A DNA stretch of 64,000 nt from Chromera velia (Eukaryota > Sar > Chromeraceae): NCBI GenBank assembly GCA_018398765.1, contig JAHBMJ010005003.1:1-64000 (forward strand), in the 5' to 3' direction. Of this stretch, positions 33,098-51,925 are shown piece by piece (position 1 is the stretch's first letter; each line of letters starts with the position of its first letter). The notes below the pieces were generated by a model. That model was given only the letters and a program-made list of their open reading frames with translations. It did not search any database and was not told the origin of the DNA. Both the position numbers and the translations under genes were made by a program.

Positions 33098-34546
33098 CCG
33101 GTTGACCGAGTGAACTGTCTGTCCTCCTCCCTCTGCAAAACAAAACCTGTCCACCCAAGTTTTCATGTCTTTCTCCTGCCTGTTTCTTCTTTCTCTTGCA
33201 AGGGCATTTTCTCCCTTCTAATCCGATCTCTTTTCTCCTCTTTTCATCTGCTTTCTGCTCCTCTTGTATCCCGTCCCCCGTACCGAGTTTTGTTTATCTC
33301 AGATCCCCGACTTGACGTCTTTCTTTGCCTTCAGCGATGATGATGCGAAAGAGAGGGGCGGGGAACAGACAAGCTTGCTGAGAGCGGACAAAAACTGAAG
33401 GGGGGGCACGGTAAGGTACAAAACTTGCCCTCAGGCACGGACGCACGCAGCACTGAAAGAAAGGTGTGACGAGACGCAACAACGTCTGCAACCAAAACTT
33501 GCACGAAAGAAATGAAGGGACGCTCCAAGGAGCACAAACCGTTTGAAGCATCCCTACTCAGTCTGCTCCCATGCATTGCAACGAGCTGACCATGCACGAT
33601 CCCTCCAAAATGAAGGAACTGGAATGTCGACAAAAAAACTGAATGAAAGAAAGAAAGCTTGAATGAATGAATCTGTCTGCTGCTAAAAAGGGAGGCAGAA
33701 AAATTCATGCAATGCCTTCCTTCTGTATTCCTCCACGGACTCGTTGACGTTCTGTCATATAAAAAAATTGCTGGATTGATCACTTTCGAAAACCGGTGAA
33801 GGGACCGTACAGAAAAACAAAAACGCCTCAAGAAGGCTCTTGCTTCAGTCTTTCCTCATCTCCGTTGTCCCTTCCTTTTCTTGCCCCCCCTCTGTGGGCA
33901 TTCAAACTTGCAGATGACAGGAAAGACCTTTGACATGAATCAATCAAACCATACATCGCTTCTCCCCCTTTCACCTTTTCCCTCTTTCAACCTGTTGTGT
34001 CTCAAAAAACAGCAGACAGACCTTCTTTCGTCTCCCCCCCCCCCCACTCTTCAAAACAAAACACAACAGAGAGAGCGGGGGTGGGGAGCAGCAGCGTAGC
34101 AGCCAGACAAAATAAAGTTCTAAGGCCCCCCCCCTTTTGCCCAGCATCCGTCCATCCATGCGTAGTCATTGCAATGGTCATTGATTCCTTTCTACCCACA
34201 CAGGACAGAGATCCTCCCCGCCATCTTTTCTTCCTTCTCCGTTTGTGAAAGGTCGACCTTTTTTTGTCGATCTCTCTCCCTGTTTCTCTTTCGCCCTCTC
34301 TGCCCTCTTTTCATGAACATGAATGAACAGACTGAAGGAAGAGTCGGATATCCATGCCCAACAGTGTCTGTCCATTTCAGTGATTGAGTCAGTTTCGTTT
34401 CTTAAGTCCTCCCCCCTACCTACCTACTGTCCCTAGAATAAACGCCCAGCACTCCTCCATTGGCTCTTCTTTCGTTCTCTCTCTCTCTCTCTCTCATGCC
34501 GAGTTATTCAATCGATAAGGCAAGGTCTCCCTCCCTCCCTCCTGCT
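26284..34546. other. Eight-kilobase gene-poor spacer between convergent genes
   Basis: It runs from the HIR stop to the stop of the minus-strand CCCH gene, so both 3-prime UTRs lie at its edges. About 26910-27380 is AT-rich and may be an old insertion. The rest is balanced in composition with many simple repeats ((CCCT)n at 26490, (CT)n(GT)n at 30105-30184, CAGA runs near 28500, 30905, 32850 and 33070). Frames of 100-240 codons occur but all are low-complexity Ser/Leu/Arg/Lys translations of these repeats. One minus-strand frame, 27508-27786, is less repetitive (RRYTEWWHTYLSIEESKKFD) but has no family I know. An untranslated RNA or a fast-evolving gene cannot be excluded. Confidence 0.5.
30105..30184. 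repeat. (CT)n(GT)n compound microsatellite
   Basis: A tc-rich run passing into (ctct)n and then (gtgt)n, about 80 bp, within the gene-poor spacer. Confidence 0.95.
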
Positions 34547-39919
<5,373 letters not shown>

Positions 39920-40851
39920 CCTGATCAGTTGGAAGGTTCACTTTGGAACCAAAGATGGTGACGGTGCAGCGGTCTCAAGGAGAGACTAGCAGCTCACTCA
40001 GAAGCTCGTCTTCCACAGGAGAAAGCATCGACGATTTCTGTGTCCTTTCTAGCAAAACTCTCACGCACGACAATTAGAACTCATAAAAAGAACGTCAGAA
40101 TCTGTCTCAGCCACGATGTCACAGTCACGGTCGTCAAATTCGAAGGCAGTGTAGGGATTTGCTGCGATCTCTTCTTCGATTTTCGAACAGTTGCCACTCA
40201 GCTGAAGTTGCAGAGAATAGTTCCAGGGAAAGATTCTTCCTGAGTCCAGAGCATATAAGCGTCTCTTCGAGCAATGGCGCGGAAAATGGGCTGAAAATCA
40301 ATTTTGCGGGCGTCAATCGCGCATGCAGCGGACCCGCAAAGCTGATTTGTGTCAGACGTGCATGCATGGCCCCGGAGGGCGGAGCGTGGCTTAATTGAAG
40401 CGTGTTTGCAAAAAAAAACTCATCTGTGTATCGGTTTTTTTTGTCCAACAACATGCAACTTGGCGTGTGTACCTATATATTATACAGGCTATGTATATGG
40501 GTGCTTTGAGTCGATGCCATATAGCCGGTGCATGACTGTGCACATACAATTAGCAGGTGATAAGCTCAAATGGCACACACACTCAACGTTTGCAACTCCA
40601 GTTGTTGGTTCTATATTAATACACCCGACGCTTTCATACATTCCTTCGATTCTCCGACGACGTCTCCTTCCACACACCGCATGCATGCATGCATGCATGT
40701 GTATACACTTCTGCCGAATCTGACCACAAGTCAGGAAACCTGTTTGCATAGCATCCTAGACGCCTTCTGAAAGGACCAATAAAACCGCCCGTTTTGAAAC
40801 CAACCACGGCTGCGAAGTGAGTTGAGAGCTCTTTGATCAAAGCCTCACAAA
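39920..40851. promoter_or_regulatory. Divergent promoter region CCCH gene / coiled-coil gene
   Basis: 932 bp between two start codons. It contains TGCATGCA at 40359-40366 and a longer (ATGC)n run at about 40679-40699, with GCATGCA at 40321. No other gene is visible. Confidence 0.5.
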
Positions 40852-43159
40852 ATGGCGACTCGAGTGCAGAGCCCCTCTCCTTCATCCCCCAAGTCCGTCA
40901 AATTTGACGGAAGCAGACCCCAAACCGCCTTCTTCGTTCCCTCCACAGGTGCCCCCCTCCGCATCCCGGGTCCAGGCCCAGGGGACCCAAAAGGCAAGTC
41001 ATCTCTCTCTCAGGATGCCAATTCAGGAAGATACAGAAACAAAAACCTTCCTCTCTCTCCACACAGCACCCACCTGACGGTTTCCCAGCTGCCCACAACA
41101 GACCGCGCCCCGTGCCGTGCAAGGCCACCAGAAGCAGCTGCGCGTCTCTATTCACGCAGCCCGAAAGAGTACATCCACTTCAGACTTCCCGTCAATGTGC
41201 GACTTGAAAGGCAAAAACCGCTTTCCGGGGCCGCTAGAGTTCCTGTCTCAAGCGCTACTGGTGTTTCCGCTCCCCCTGCTGACGAAGAGACAGGCACCGC
41301 TGCTCTTTTTGTCGTATCGGCTGACGGCAAGTCCACAGAGGCCGTGCAGGCGGCACATGCAGTGCCGACCACCCGGGTGAATTGGGGGGAAGAGCAGAAA
41401 ACCGAAAAACTTGAGACAGAAACGAGTGAAAGAACGGGGGAAACTGTGGAGGAATACTCTGACTGCAGCCCTGGCGCCAATCCTTGTGCCCTCGATGAGA
41501 CGATGAAGTCCAGTCCCGCCTCCCTTGCCAGTTCGCGTATTGCCAGCCGGAGACAGTCACGACGGAGGTTGATGGCTGAATTGGCCCTGACGTCTCGTGC
41601 ACCGTTTCCACAAAGGACAGATACCGACTTCGGCATGGAACGGAACATTTCCGATTCTCCCGCACCTTCGATCGTCTTTCCGGATGTCCCAATCAAGAAG
41701 CGTTTGGACGCATGGGAAGGGCGTGAGAACGAAACCTTGCGCACGGTGCTGGGTAACCGAGAAGGATGGGAGGTGTTTCCGTTTGCGTCATCCTCTTCCC
41801 TTCACCGGATTTGCGATCTTGCCAAAGAAGAGATTCACAGATTACTTTTCTGGAAGGCCAGGTTCCCCCTCATAGACCAGAGGGATAAAAGCCTCGTGGA
41901 GAGAACGCTCGCTGATGTCGAGCATGAAATATGCCAAGAAGTCTCCCGACTTTTTCTGTCTCTACGGCCAGCTGGGCAAACGACACTGTTGATAGACCAG
42001 ACCAACAAAAAGGAGCAAGACGGAAAGCCGATGGGGGTCGAGCCCAAGAGTAAGGTGGGTGAGTGGGTACGTGCAAATAAACAAAAACAAATGGTGGTTA
42101 GAGTTGACACGCGAATCTCAGTGGTTGTTTTGTTCTGCTTCTGCCTGTTAGTTCCATCAGCTTTTTCTTTAAAATCCCTCCATCGGTCATTTGTCTTTGA
42201 GATTCTCAAAGTCGCTTCCCTACGTACCTACACAGCAGCCCACTTCTTCTCTATCTTCCCATCTTCTCATCTTGCACTCCCTGGGCAACTTGCCGTTGTT
42301 GATGTAACATTTATTTCAATCTGTGTCGCTGTCCTACTTGTTCATAGATGCTCATGTGTCAGAAAAAAGAATGAATCCTGCTCCTCTCTTGGAAGGAAAC
42401 TTTCTCCCAGGAAAGCATTGGCACACATCATGTCTGTCTACGTACTCACGTCTGATCATTGATTGAATGTGTCTGCCTGCAGGTGCTCCTAGAGAAGCTC
42501 CACGACAAAGAGACCAGACTGCAGAACTGTGAGAGAATCATCCAGAGACTCAGGGAGGCATTCGCCAAAACCAAGGCACTCCTGTATGATGCCCTCATTC
42601 AGGTCAGTCAAAGCTCATCGAAATGTCGACTTCGTTGCATATTATTTAGCTCGGAATGACTCAAGGGGACCGGTGCAGACAGGCAGAGAGTTCCTCGAAG
42701 GGCTTCTCGTGGGTGTGGAAATCCAACGGACTCACTCGACCCTGAGCACGCCAGGGTAAGGGATGAAAGAGAAGGTGACTGGGCGTCGACCTGACATAGT
42801 GACACAGATTGATTCCTCTTTTGTATACGGAGCACCGTTAGAAGGCTCCCGAGCCTGCTGAAGGTCTGATCCCCTGAATGCTGACAGAACAAACCAGCAT
42901 GCGTACGTTCAATTTGCATGTTTGTAGGAGTGGATGTGCGTCAATCAATGTACATCAACATGAATATGAATTTGTATTGCAGGCCCGTAAAGGAGTCCAA
43001 ATGCCTCTTGACGGTCTGATTTCTTCGATCAGAAAAGCCCACTGTGCGGAGATAGAGGCACGCAAGGAGGCCAGGGAGGAAATTTGGGGGGAGAAGGGAC
43101 CCCGGCCGGAGGACGAGATCGAGACTCAGGTCTGTCAGTCAGCCAGTCAGTCTGTCGGT

Positions 43160-43194
<35 letters not shown>

Positions 43195-46100
43195 CTGTGT
43201 GTGTGGGTGGGGGTGTGTGTGTGTGTGGGTGGGTGATGGTGGTACACTGGTGTGGTGTGTGACCTCTCTGTGTCCGTCTCTGTACACCGTGTCCATCCAT
43301 TCTTTTGGTCATGCATGCTAAACTTCTTCCTACCTCTTTTCCTGTTTTGGGGCGTGTGTTTGTTGTGTATGGACGTGTGAGTGCATATTTGTCTGCATGT
43401 GTGTGGGGTGGGCATGCATGTGCCGCGTCTGTTTGCAGAAGCTCCGCATCTCGGAACTCGAGGACGAGGTGGAGCTCTTGAGGATGGAACTGAAGAATCA
43501 GGTCTCGGCAGCCAAAAAAATGTTCCAAAGGGCACACGACCTCACAAACCAGCAGAAACAACACATCAGCGACCACCAAACAGTCAGTCAGTCAGTCACT
43601 CATTCGGTCATTCATTCATTCACTCAGGCAGGCAGGTAGGCAGGCAGGCAGGGAGTTTGTTGGATCTCTCGGTCGGACTGTCTGTCTGTCTATCTGTCTG
43701 TCTGTCTCTCTGTCTGTCTGTCTCTCTGTCTGTCTGTCTCTCTGTCTGTCTGTCTCTCTGTCTGTCTGTCTGTCTGTCTCTCTGTCTGTTTGTCTGTCTG
43801 CCTGCCTGCCTGCCTGCCTGCCTGTCTCTCTGTCTGTCTGTCTACAGAAATACCCATTTGCCTGTCACTCAGGGATTCCCTTCTTTGTTCCCCTCTTTCG
43901 TTCTTCCTCTCCCACTGGCGTCCTTCACTACAGCCAGAGCAGATGCTGAGGAGGGTGAGAGAAGACAGCAGGAGAAAGGAAAAGAGCAGAGAAGCACACA
44001 GAGACAAACGAAGACCGCAAATCAAGAATGCCCCTCCCACCCTCCTCCGTGTGTATGTGTGTAGTGTTCATTCCTGCTAGAGAAATTTTAATGTAAACAA
44101 CAAAATGTACGTACAAACATTGAGTACCTGAAATACGCTTTCCACGATTTTCCCTCCTTGTGCCTCCTCTTTCCCTGTAGAGTCGTCGTGAGTCCCAGCC
44201 GCTCTCTTTGACAGACTCTCAAAACTACCCGGCGAATGAGAGAGAGAGAGGAGAATTACACGGAGGCACCGAGACTGGACACGACGAGAGGTCGTTGAAC
44301 TCCAAAAGTTTCGTTTTCTCTCAAACAAGCAGTGCGGTCTTTGACGAGAAGGAAAGACAAGAGAATCAGAGAGAACGCGTGCTTTTGGAGGGGAAGAAGA
44401 CGGAATTGGACGAGAGAGAAAAAGAGGTGTCAAAGCGCGAGAAGGCGCTGGAAGACGCGAAGAACAAAGAGATGAAAGAAAAGGAGAGGAGAGAGAACCA
44501 GACGTTTACATTCGACAAAGGAGGGGCAGACACGTCCCTCCAGTCTGCTTCACGACCCCAACTCAGCAGGAGAGCCGATGAGGAAACTCCGAAGACACCA
44601 ACTTCACCTAGCGAGGTCGGTCGGTCGGTGCATGCGTTCTCTGCATGTGTATTCATTAGTCTCCCTTCTCCGAACTCACTCACTCACTCACTTTTTTGTA
44701 CTCGAAACAAAGCACAGACGTCGAGACACCAACAGAGACAAGACAACCAACCACTCCCCCGGACCAAATGTCTCAAAAATCCAAACCCCTCTTCTGCCTT
44801 CCCCTTAGAAAGAGGAAGGCCGAAAAAACAGCTGGCGCAAGTTGAGAAGTTTCGTTTTTTAAATTTCGAGGCAAGATCAGTGGGCTGGCTGCCAGCATTC
44901 AGAATGTTTTTGAACGAACACGCGGGTAGGCTTCCTTGTTGCTCTCCCTCCTATCATTCTCTTCACTGATTGACTTGACTGCAGAAGGGCCGCAAAAACT
45001 CCCCCAAGCTCAAACGGAGATCACGAAAGAAGACATCAGAGTCGAGACCCGATAGTCCTCAACCTGACCCAAAGTCTTCCTTCTATTCTGCCGAGGGGGG
45101 GATCGGAGCCTCCAAGAGTAGCATGTCAGTAGGTGGTGGAGTTTGTACGTCCATGCACGCAGATGCGAAGAAATGTGAAAGAGGAGAGCACGCCCTGTTC
45201 TTTTCGGAGGTTCCAAAAGCCCATGTTCCACCCAGCGTTTACAGACCGCCATGTATTGTTGAGAAGTGTTCTTTGAAGATAAACAAATGTCGTTGCAAGT
45301 CTCGCTCGGTCTACATGCAGGAGCGACAGAAAGCCGCGTCTTCGTATTTTGACCGCATGCTCTTCTTTCCCTTGTTGCAGCATATCACAGGTGGAAGCGG
45401 ATCTCACTGCGACTGAGGGGGCGGGAGCCGAAGAGAGCCTGCAGCTGCAAGGTAGGGCCATTGAAGCCGAAGCGGCACTGGAAGAAACCAGAATAACTTT
45501 AAGAGAAGAGAGAGAGGCAGCCCGAAGAAAGGAGGAATTGTTTGGGGCGGTCATGGAGATCTTTGGAGCCACCACTTCGTATCTTCACACGGAGTGCACA
45601 AGGGATCCGAACGGCACGGACTTGGCAGTCATAGAGGATGACGAAATACCAAAAGAGAAAGCTGACCCCCACTGTCCATTGGCACCTCTCCATCCAGACG
45701 GAAGAAGAAATCGAGATCTTGTTAGAGTTGCCCTCCGGCTTCTTGAGAAACCTCATTTGAAGTCTGTGCTCTTGGACTTGTTCAAAGACGGAGACGATCT
45801 GTCATCCACACGGAGGAGAAGTTCATTGTTTATGGACCTCGGGGGATTCCAAGGTCTAGAGCCCGCAAAAGTGCCCCCGCCTGTCCCAGGAGAGGACAAA
45901 ACGACGCAGACAGAGAGAGTCGGATGGGATCCCTCTACCTCGATGGGAGACGAGTCGGACGCGGGAGGGGCGTGGAAGCGAATGAGCGGTGTTAGGTCGG
46001 TTAATGCTAGGATAAACATGCATGCATGAATATTGGGGGTGCATGGGTGCATGGTGGTGCGGGAGGTCGTTTCTCTTTTGTACTTGGGAGTTGATTGATA

Positions 46101-49100
46101 AATTTCCTAGATTTGAAGAGGGCAGGAACAGCTGAATGATCTGCTTATCGATTTGGTCTGGAGGTCTGCAGGGCTGTCTTTTGTTGCTTTCCGCTTCAGG
46201 TTTTTACGGTCTTCATTCCTGTCTGTTCCCTCATGCCCTTCCTTTCCTTTCCTCTCCTTTCATTTCATTTCATTCATAACACTGTGCATGTGCAGGTATT
46301 CAATCCTGAACAGGGGGTTCACAGTGGACCGGGGGCCGAAGGACGACTGGCGGGGGGAGGCGCTGACAAGCCTCGAGCTAGTGGATAAGAAGAAAGCGAA
46401 AAAGAAGGACAAAAAGAAGAAGAAGAAGAAAGCAAAGGCGAGGAAGAAAAAGAAACAGGGAGGCGATAGCTCGGACAGTGATAGTAAAGAAGGAGAAGCA
46501 GACGCCCAGAGAGGACAGGAGAAAGAGACTGCACCCCCTTTCTCTCAGGAAAAAGAAGTACAGTCAGTCCATCGAGCCACTTTGGTTGCATGTGTGTATA
46601 CGCATACCTTTCGTTGGCATTTTGTTTCTCCCTTGGTCCTTCCTGTCTCTCGTCTACTTGCGTTCCTTTGACTTTCTTTTTCTCGTCCGACTCGCCGCAC
46701 GAGTGAAGAATACAATTTCGAGCTGCTTTAAAAATTTTCTTTGCATTTGTTTGGAATTCGTCCCGAAGGCTACTGAGAAACCAGGGTCTCCCTTTTTTTA
46801 GTCATGTTGGAACAAAGATTGATCGACGCCTGTCTTCACAGTATGTGCAATTAAAATGATTTTTGAAAATGGTCATACATACGCCAAATGTCTTCTGTCC
46901 TCCATGCACAGCAATCTCTTGTCTGTTGACGCACGCCTGCAGAATGGACGAGGGCTCCAACGCTCTCTCCGTCTCTCATGGGAGCGACTCAGGTGGCAGC
47001 TCAGCCTCTGCAACGCGAAGGCGAAACTCGTGTCGCCGTCTCGCGCTCCGGCGTCTCCTCTCGAGAATTCGAGTCAAGCACAGGTGGAGAAGAAGCCGCC
47101 ACCTGGACGTCTGGGCAGCACAATTTAAGGCAAAGCTGATGAAGTCAGTCAAAGATCTATCTGTTCCGATCTCGAAAGTGCGACAGCCTTGGATTATTGT
47201 TTTTTGAGTCTTGCAGCTCATGCAGAAGCCACCTCAAAGATCTGCAGCAGCAAGAGGCTCCATCAAAAAAGGCATACCCAAACTTCAATTTGTAAAGAGA
47301 GCAAAAGCGAATATGGGGCACATGAGAGAGGAGGGGATCGAGTACAAAAAAGAGACTGTCGACTGAGTGAGTCCCCACTGCACTCACTGTCTATTCGCAC
47401 CCACCATGCATGAACATTTCAGTGCAGGCAGACTGACCAACTGACTGCTTGTAGTCATGAGGACGCAAAGTGACATGATATTACATTCACTTATGCTTGC
47501 GTATCTCTGTGTGTGTGTGTGTGTGTGTTTTGATTCTTCTGACCGGCCTATGATGAATGCAGGGAGGCCCACACCCTCCCCCGACCCCCTGGAATAGGGT
47601 ACCACTCTACCTGCTTCTCTCCTCCAGGGAGTCCCTTTCACGGATCTCAGGAGGCTGCGGAGTCCCGTGCTCAGTCTCCCTCGAGGTACGGAGGACAAGA
47701 GAACCACCTGCAGACACCCAACACAAGATCTCAAAGAGGGTCCCCTACCCGCACTAGCATTCCATTCGGGGGCCTGCCGAGGACTAGGTCCCCCTCCCCA
47801 TCCCCTCCCCCGTGCAGAGGAGGAGGGGACTTTACACGCTCCACCACACCCAGATGCGGACCGCCGCGATACGTGCAGAGACAAACGGAGAGCTTCCCTT
47901 TTTCGATTGTCTCCTTCTCTCCTGCACACACCGCAGAGACAACAGCCACGCGGTACACGCCCTCGGGTTCCCGTCCCTTTTCAAGCAGACAGACAACTGT
48001 TCATAGAGACGTTAGCTCGGCAGCTGCTGCTCACGGCATCCCAGTTGACGACGCCTATCGTTATGAGATTTTCAGGTGATTGTTCTCTTCCACTTTCTTT
48101 TTTTCTTTCCCTTCTTCACCCTCCTTCTTTTCAGCTTTATGCACTCTCTTTCTTATTCCTTCCTTGTACTCCATCGTTTTAGGTAAAGAAATAAATGAGG
48201 CGCGCCTGGGAGGCACGACTCTCGATCGATGAAATGAGCAGAAAGGAAGCCCATACAACTCATGACGCAGTTGCATACTGAACAAAGAGGTGAATCGGAA
48301 CGCAACACGCTGTTCATTCGCCACGTAGTATGGGCATCGAGTGACGAATGCATTTATTTGGTTTCGTTTCACTTCCTTTCAGTTCTTTCACTTTGTTTGT
48401 TTCCTCGCAGGCCGCGAGAGACTCCAGCTTCCAGAGTAGGCAGGGGTGAAACTTGCGGTATCGCAGTGACCCCTGTAGGGACGCCAGGGGTGCCCGTGGG
48501 GGGTGGAAGGTTTCACCGAATGCGTCCCCGCACTGCAATTGGCACCCCTGGCACTCAACAGGCCTCCTCCTCGTCCGCCTCAGGGCCCAAAGGGAGACGG
48601 CTGATTTACGCAGGGCCTCTGCACAAACCCTTCAGGCGCCCCGGATCACCCCTGCAGTCCAAAGAGGGAGGAGAAGGAGACGGCATGATCCCTGACAGAC
48701 CTGCAACCAGCTTCGAACGCCACTCCACTGAACTGGACAGAATAATCCAAAAGGCGGACTTCCCGACGGAAGACTACTACCAGCGACTAGACGCAACCAA
48801 GGCACTCACCTATCGGAAGCCGATGCCTGCAGAAGATCTTCGAGCGTACGCGCTTCAGGTCAGTCCGCACATGCATGTCTTTGTGATTCGCGCTAGACTT
48901 CACTTCTGGTGTTCTGAATATGTCTGACTCGTTGCTTAACTGCATGGGGGAATGCAAAGGATGATTGGGATTTAACGAGTGAACAAAATTGATTCGGACG
49001 GAGAGAATGGCTGGAGGGAGGCGACTTGTTGCTGTCTCATTTTCCTTCTCTCTCACTTTTGGCTGATGTTGATGGATGGCCCTAGAGTTCTCTCCGTAGC

Positions 49101-49849
49101 TGTCTCCCATCCCGGCCATCTCTCAATGCGTCTCCTGTTTTTGTCTCTATCTTCTTGGTTCCCTTTCATGCATGCAGGTGGCAGCAGAGGAAGCAGCGCT
49201 GTCGTTGCAGAGCAACAGCAGCTTCCCTCGTCGACCCCCTCTTGGGTGTTTCCTCGAAGAGCGCCGCCCATCGACGCTCACAGTCGGGCGGAAGCGAATC
49301 CCATCAGCCACACCGGCAGGAGGGGGGAGAGAGACGCAAGCGCATCATCAGAAAAAGGGGAAGGAGGGAGACGGACAAGGACGAAGAGCAGGAGGAACAC
49401 AGAGGGGATCTGATCAGACACCAACTCAGGAGCAAGCGTTGAATCTCCAGAAAGCTGCAGCGGAGCACCTGCGGCAATTGTTTGAGCCTGTGGCAGCCGC
49501 AGCCGCAGCCAAGCTTGCAGCTGCGACCGAAGACTCCTCACACTTCTTGGCCGTACAAACGGGGGGTGTTGGAGGAGGTGGCAGTTCCAAGGCAGTCGCC
49601 CACGCTTCAGTACTTCCCAGTTCCCTTGGGTCCGCTTCTTCTCTCCCTCTCGGGAAATTGAGCGGCGGATCTGTGGACAGAGACCTGATGGAGGAAGGTC
49701 CTGGAAGAGGGCAGAGTTCTGCTCTCAAATCCAAAAGCTCACTCAAGGAATCAAGCTTCAGAGGTCTCCCATCCAGTCGGGGGGCCGTGCGCGTCCCAGT
49801 CTCGGTGACGGTTTCTGAATGGGAAGAGAAGCCGCCGCCTCAGAATTAG
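40852..49849 (+). CDS. Large coiled-coil protein of unknown function
   Basis: Fourteen exons join in frame: 40852-42054, 42483-42602, 42983-43129, 43439-43582, 43934-43954 (21-nt, tentative), 44181-44615, 44985-45128, 45391-45995, 46296-46562, 46943-47177, 47217-47341, 47563-48075, 48411-48858, 49178-49849, giving about 1692 residues. Residues 1-400 are Ser/Pro-rich. Coiled-coil-like segments follow in exon 2 ([20 protein letters not shown]), exon 4 ([20 protein letters not shown]), exon 6 ([20 protein letters not shown]) and exon 8 ([20 protein letters not shown]). Exon 9 has a Lys-rich run (46388-46458), and exons 12-14 are Pro/Ser/Arg- or Ala-rich. There is no catalytic domain, signal peptide or membrane segment. 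It may be a cytoskeletal or centrosomal scaffold, but that rests on coiled coils alone. Junctions around exons 5 and 9-12 are the least certain. Confidence 0.75.
43677..43848. repeat. (CTGT/CTCT)n repeat in intron 4 of the coiled-coil gene
   Basis: About 170 bp of tctg, tctc and cctg tetramers. It follows a donor made of repeated gtca words (43583) and a (GGCA)n run at about 43625-43650. Confidence 0.95.
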
Positions 49850-50447
49850 AACAGAAGAAGATGCGAATTTATTAATTGATTAAACACTGGCATTTATCAC
49901 ATATGAAGCAGTGACAGCACCCAAGTTTTAAAAAGGAACGTTTCAATGCATGAGAGCACTAAACTTACTTCAACTGTTTTTCATCGTTTTTCAAGAGCCA
50001 GCTTCATTTCAAGCCTCCAAGCTATGCTTTTATGGTAAGTTTTATTGTAACGGGGATTCGTCAGAGACACCCGTAAAAAGGATTCACGGGTGTGTTGATT
50101 TTAAATGTATGTATGTATGTATATATATATATATATATATATATACATACACACATCATTATCATCATCATACGCCATCGCTATCGGGCCATAATAGGTG
50201 TATAGCATTCGGCAAGTCATAACACGCAACGCAGATTGTTACATATATATATGTATAATCATTATCATAAAGAGTTTTTGCCGCTTTACTAATTATGTGC
50301 CACCTGCATAACTGTAGGCATAACCTAGGGCATAACTCGATCGGATCACGAAGGTTTCTGCCTAGGCTTCTGTTTTTTCTTCTTTCAAATTTTCATTCTT
50401 TTTCACTTAATTTAATTAAATTTTTTATTAATTGATTGTTTTGTTTT
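49850..50447. other. AT-rich spacer after coiled-coil gene
   Basis: It includes the 3-prime UTR of the coiled-coil gene and an (AT)n run at about 50120-50145. No gene seen. Confidence 0.5.
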
Positions 50448-51401
50448 ATTATAGTTACACCAATCCTGTAGTGTTACACAAAGTTAAATATATAACAGTT
50501 ACCCCTAGACTACCCCTGACCCCCCCCTTATTATACATAAAAATCTGTAACAATTAGTGTGCAATAATTCTAGACAACTTTTTAAACACCAAAGTGTGTA
50601 CCAATTCTACACAAAAAACTTTAAAGCCTGACAGTCTTTCAATTAAAGCTATAAAATGAAGCTTTTAAAGAATCTAAACGTAAAAAATATAAGTTTAAAA
50701 CATCTAAAATGGTTGTTCAAAGTTTACTATGCTTAGTATCCTAGTTAGTATTACTTAGAGCTATTCTAATTTACTTCTAAAGCTACCATAAATGTAGTAG
50801 ATCAACCCAGTCAGATTGTCACATATTGTCACGCTACTGAATATAACATTCATAGGCATAGCGGTTATTGTGACGTCATCAATCATTCAGCAAGAACTCT
50901 TTCAATGCTTTGACAAACACATGTTTTTAACAAAAGCCTGTCAGTTACCCCGTCTTTCAAAGCCTGATTGAGAGTCGATCGGTCGATCTTGGTGGAACAT
51001 AATCGAGATGCCAGTGAAAAAAGTTTCATCAACAGTTAAAGAGAGTCAAATATAGTCACCGAGCATTCGGTGGCATTCGACAGAAAATCAAGAAGACAAC
51101 AAGAGATAAAAATGAGTATAAGTTAAACCTTTAAGGTAAAAATGGTTGTAGACTTTGGCTTACCTTGGCCCGGCCCATAAAACATCTTTTCATACAGATG
51201 AAACCTACAATTAATACACACTAAAGTGTGTAATAATGCCAGTGCATTCCTAAAAGTAATAGTTTAAATTAATGCACACTAAAGTATATACTAATTCATC
51301 CATTAAATTTCTATTAAAATTTCTTAATAAAACAATGTGTAACAAAATATTTTGAAAAACGTGATTGTGTAACGCTGTAAGATTGGTGCAATTATAGTTA
51401 C
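50448..51401. mobile_element. Inverted-repeat element flanked by an 11-bp direct repeat
   Basis: ATTATAGTTAC occurs at 50448-50458 and again at 51391-51401. Just inside, the ends are inverted: left CACCAATCCTGTAGTGTTAC, right (opposite strand) CACCAATCTTACAGCGTTAC. A second inverted pair sits further in (aattagtgtgcaataatt at about 50555 against its complement near 51275; words with ccaaagtgtgtac and acacactaaagtgtgt). The centre encodes nothing. The long duplication would fit a Mutator-like or similar superfamily, but the two junctions are offset by two bases, so the class is uncertain. Confidence 0.7.
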
Positions 51402-51925
51402 ATAATATAATATAGTACCACTATATTTTTTTGATAATTATATTTCTTTAGTGAATAAATACATGTGGTCTGCTATATCTATTCTTAACTTTTCATTAAT
51501 TGTTTATTTTTTTAGAAAGATAGAACAAATTTGAACATTTTTTTTGTTTGCAAAAATTATAATTGTACATTTCAATGTGACTGGAGTCATCATCAGTTAT
51601 GTTTTTCAAACTATATATTAATCTTAAAAAATTAAATTAGATTACAAAAATATAATGAAGCATGTAATACTAAATATAATATAATAAAAATAGAAAGAAT
51701 ATAACCATAAAAAAATTGTTAAACAATTTAGCATCATCTCTCACCAACTAAAAAAGCTAATTATAAAAGAATTGATAAATAGAGAAGCCTAGAGAGCAGC
51801 TTATATATATATATATATATATATATATCGAATTGGCTTCAAACAATTTCATCAGGAATTCTGCGCAAAAACAATGATATACAGGGATACTGACGTAGTA
51901 ACAGATTTATTACATGGTTGCATGT
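51402..51925. other. AT-rich spacer downstream of hydrolase gene
   Basis: Strongly AT-rich, with an (AT)n run at about 51802-51828. It includes the 3-prime UTR of the minus-strand hydrolase gene. No gene seen. Confidence 0.5.
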
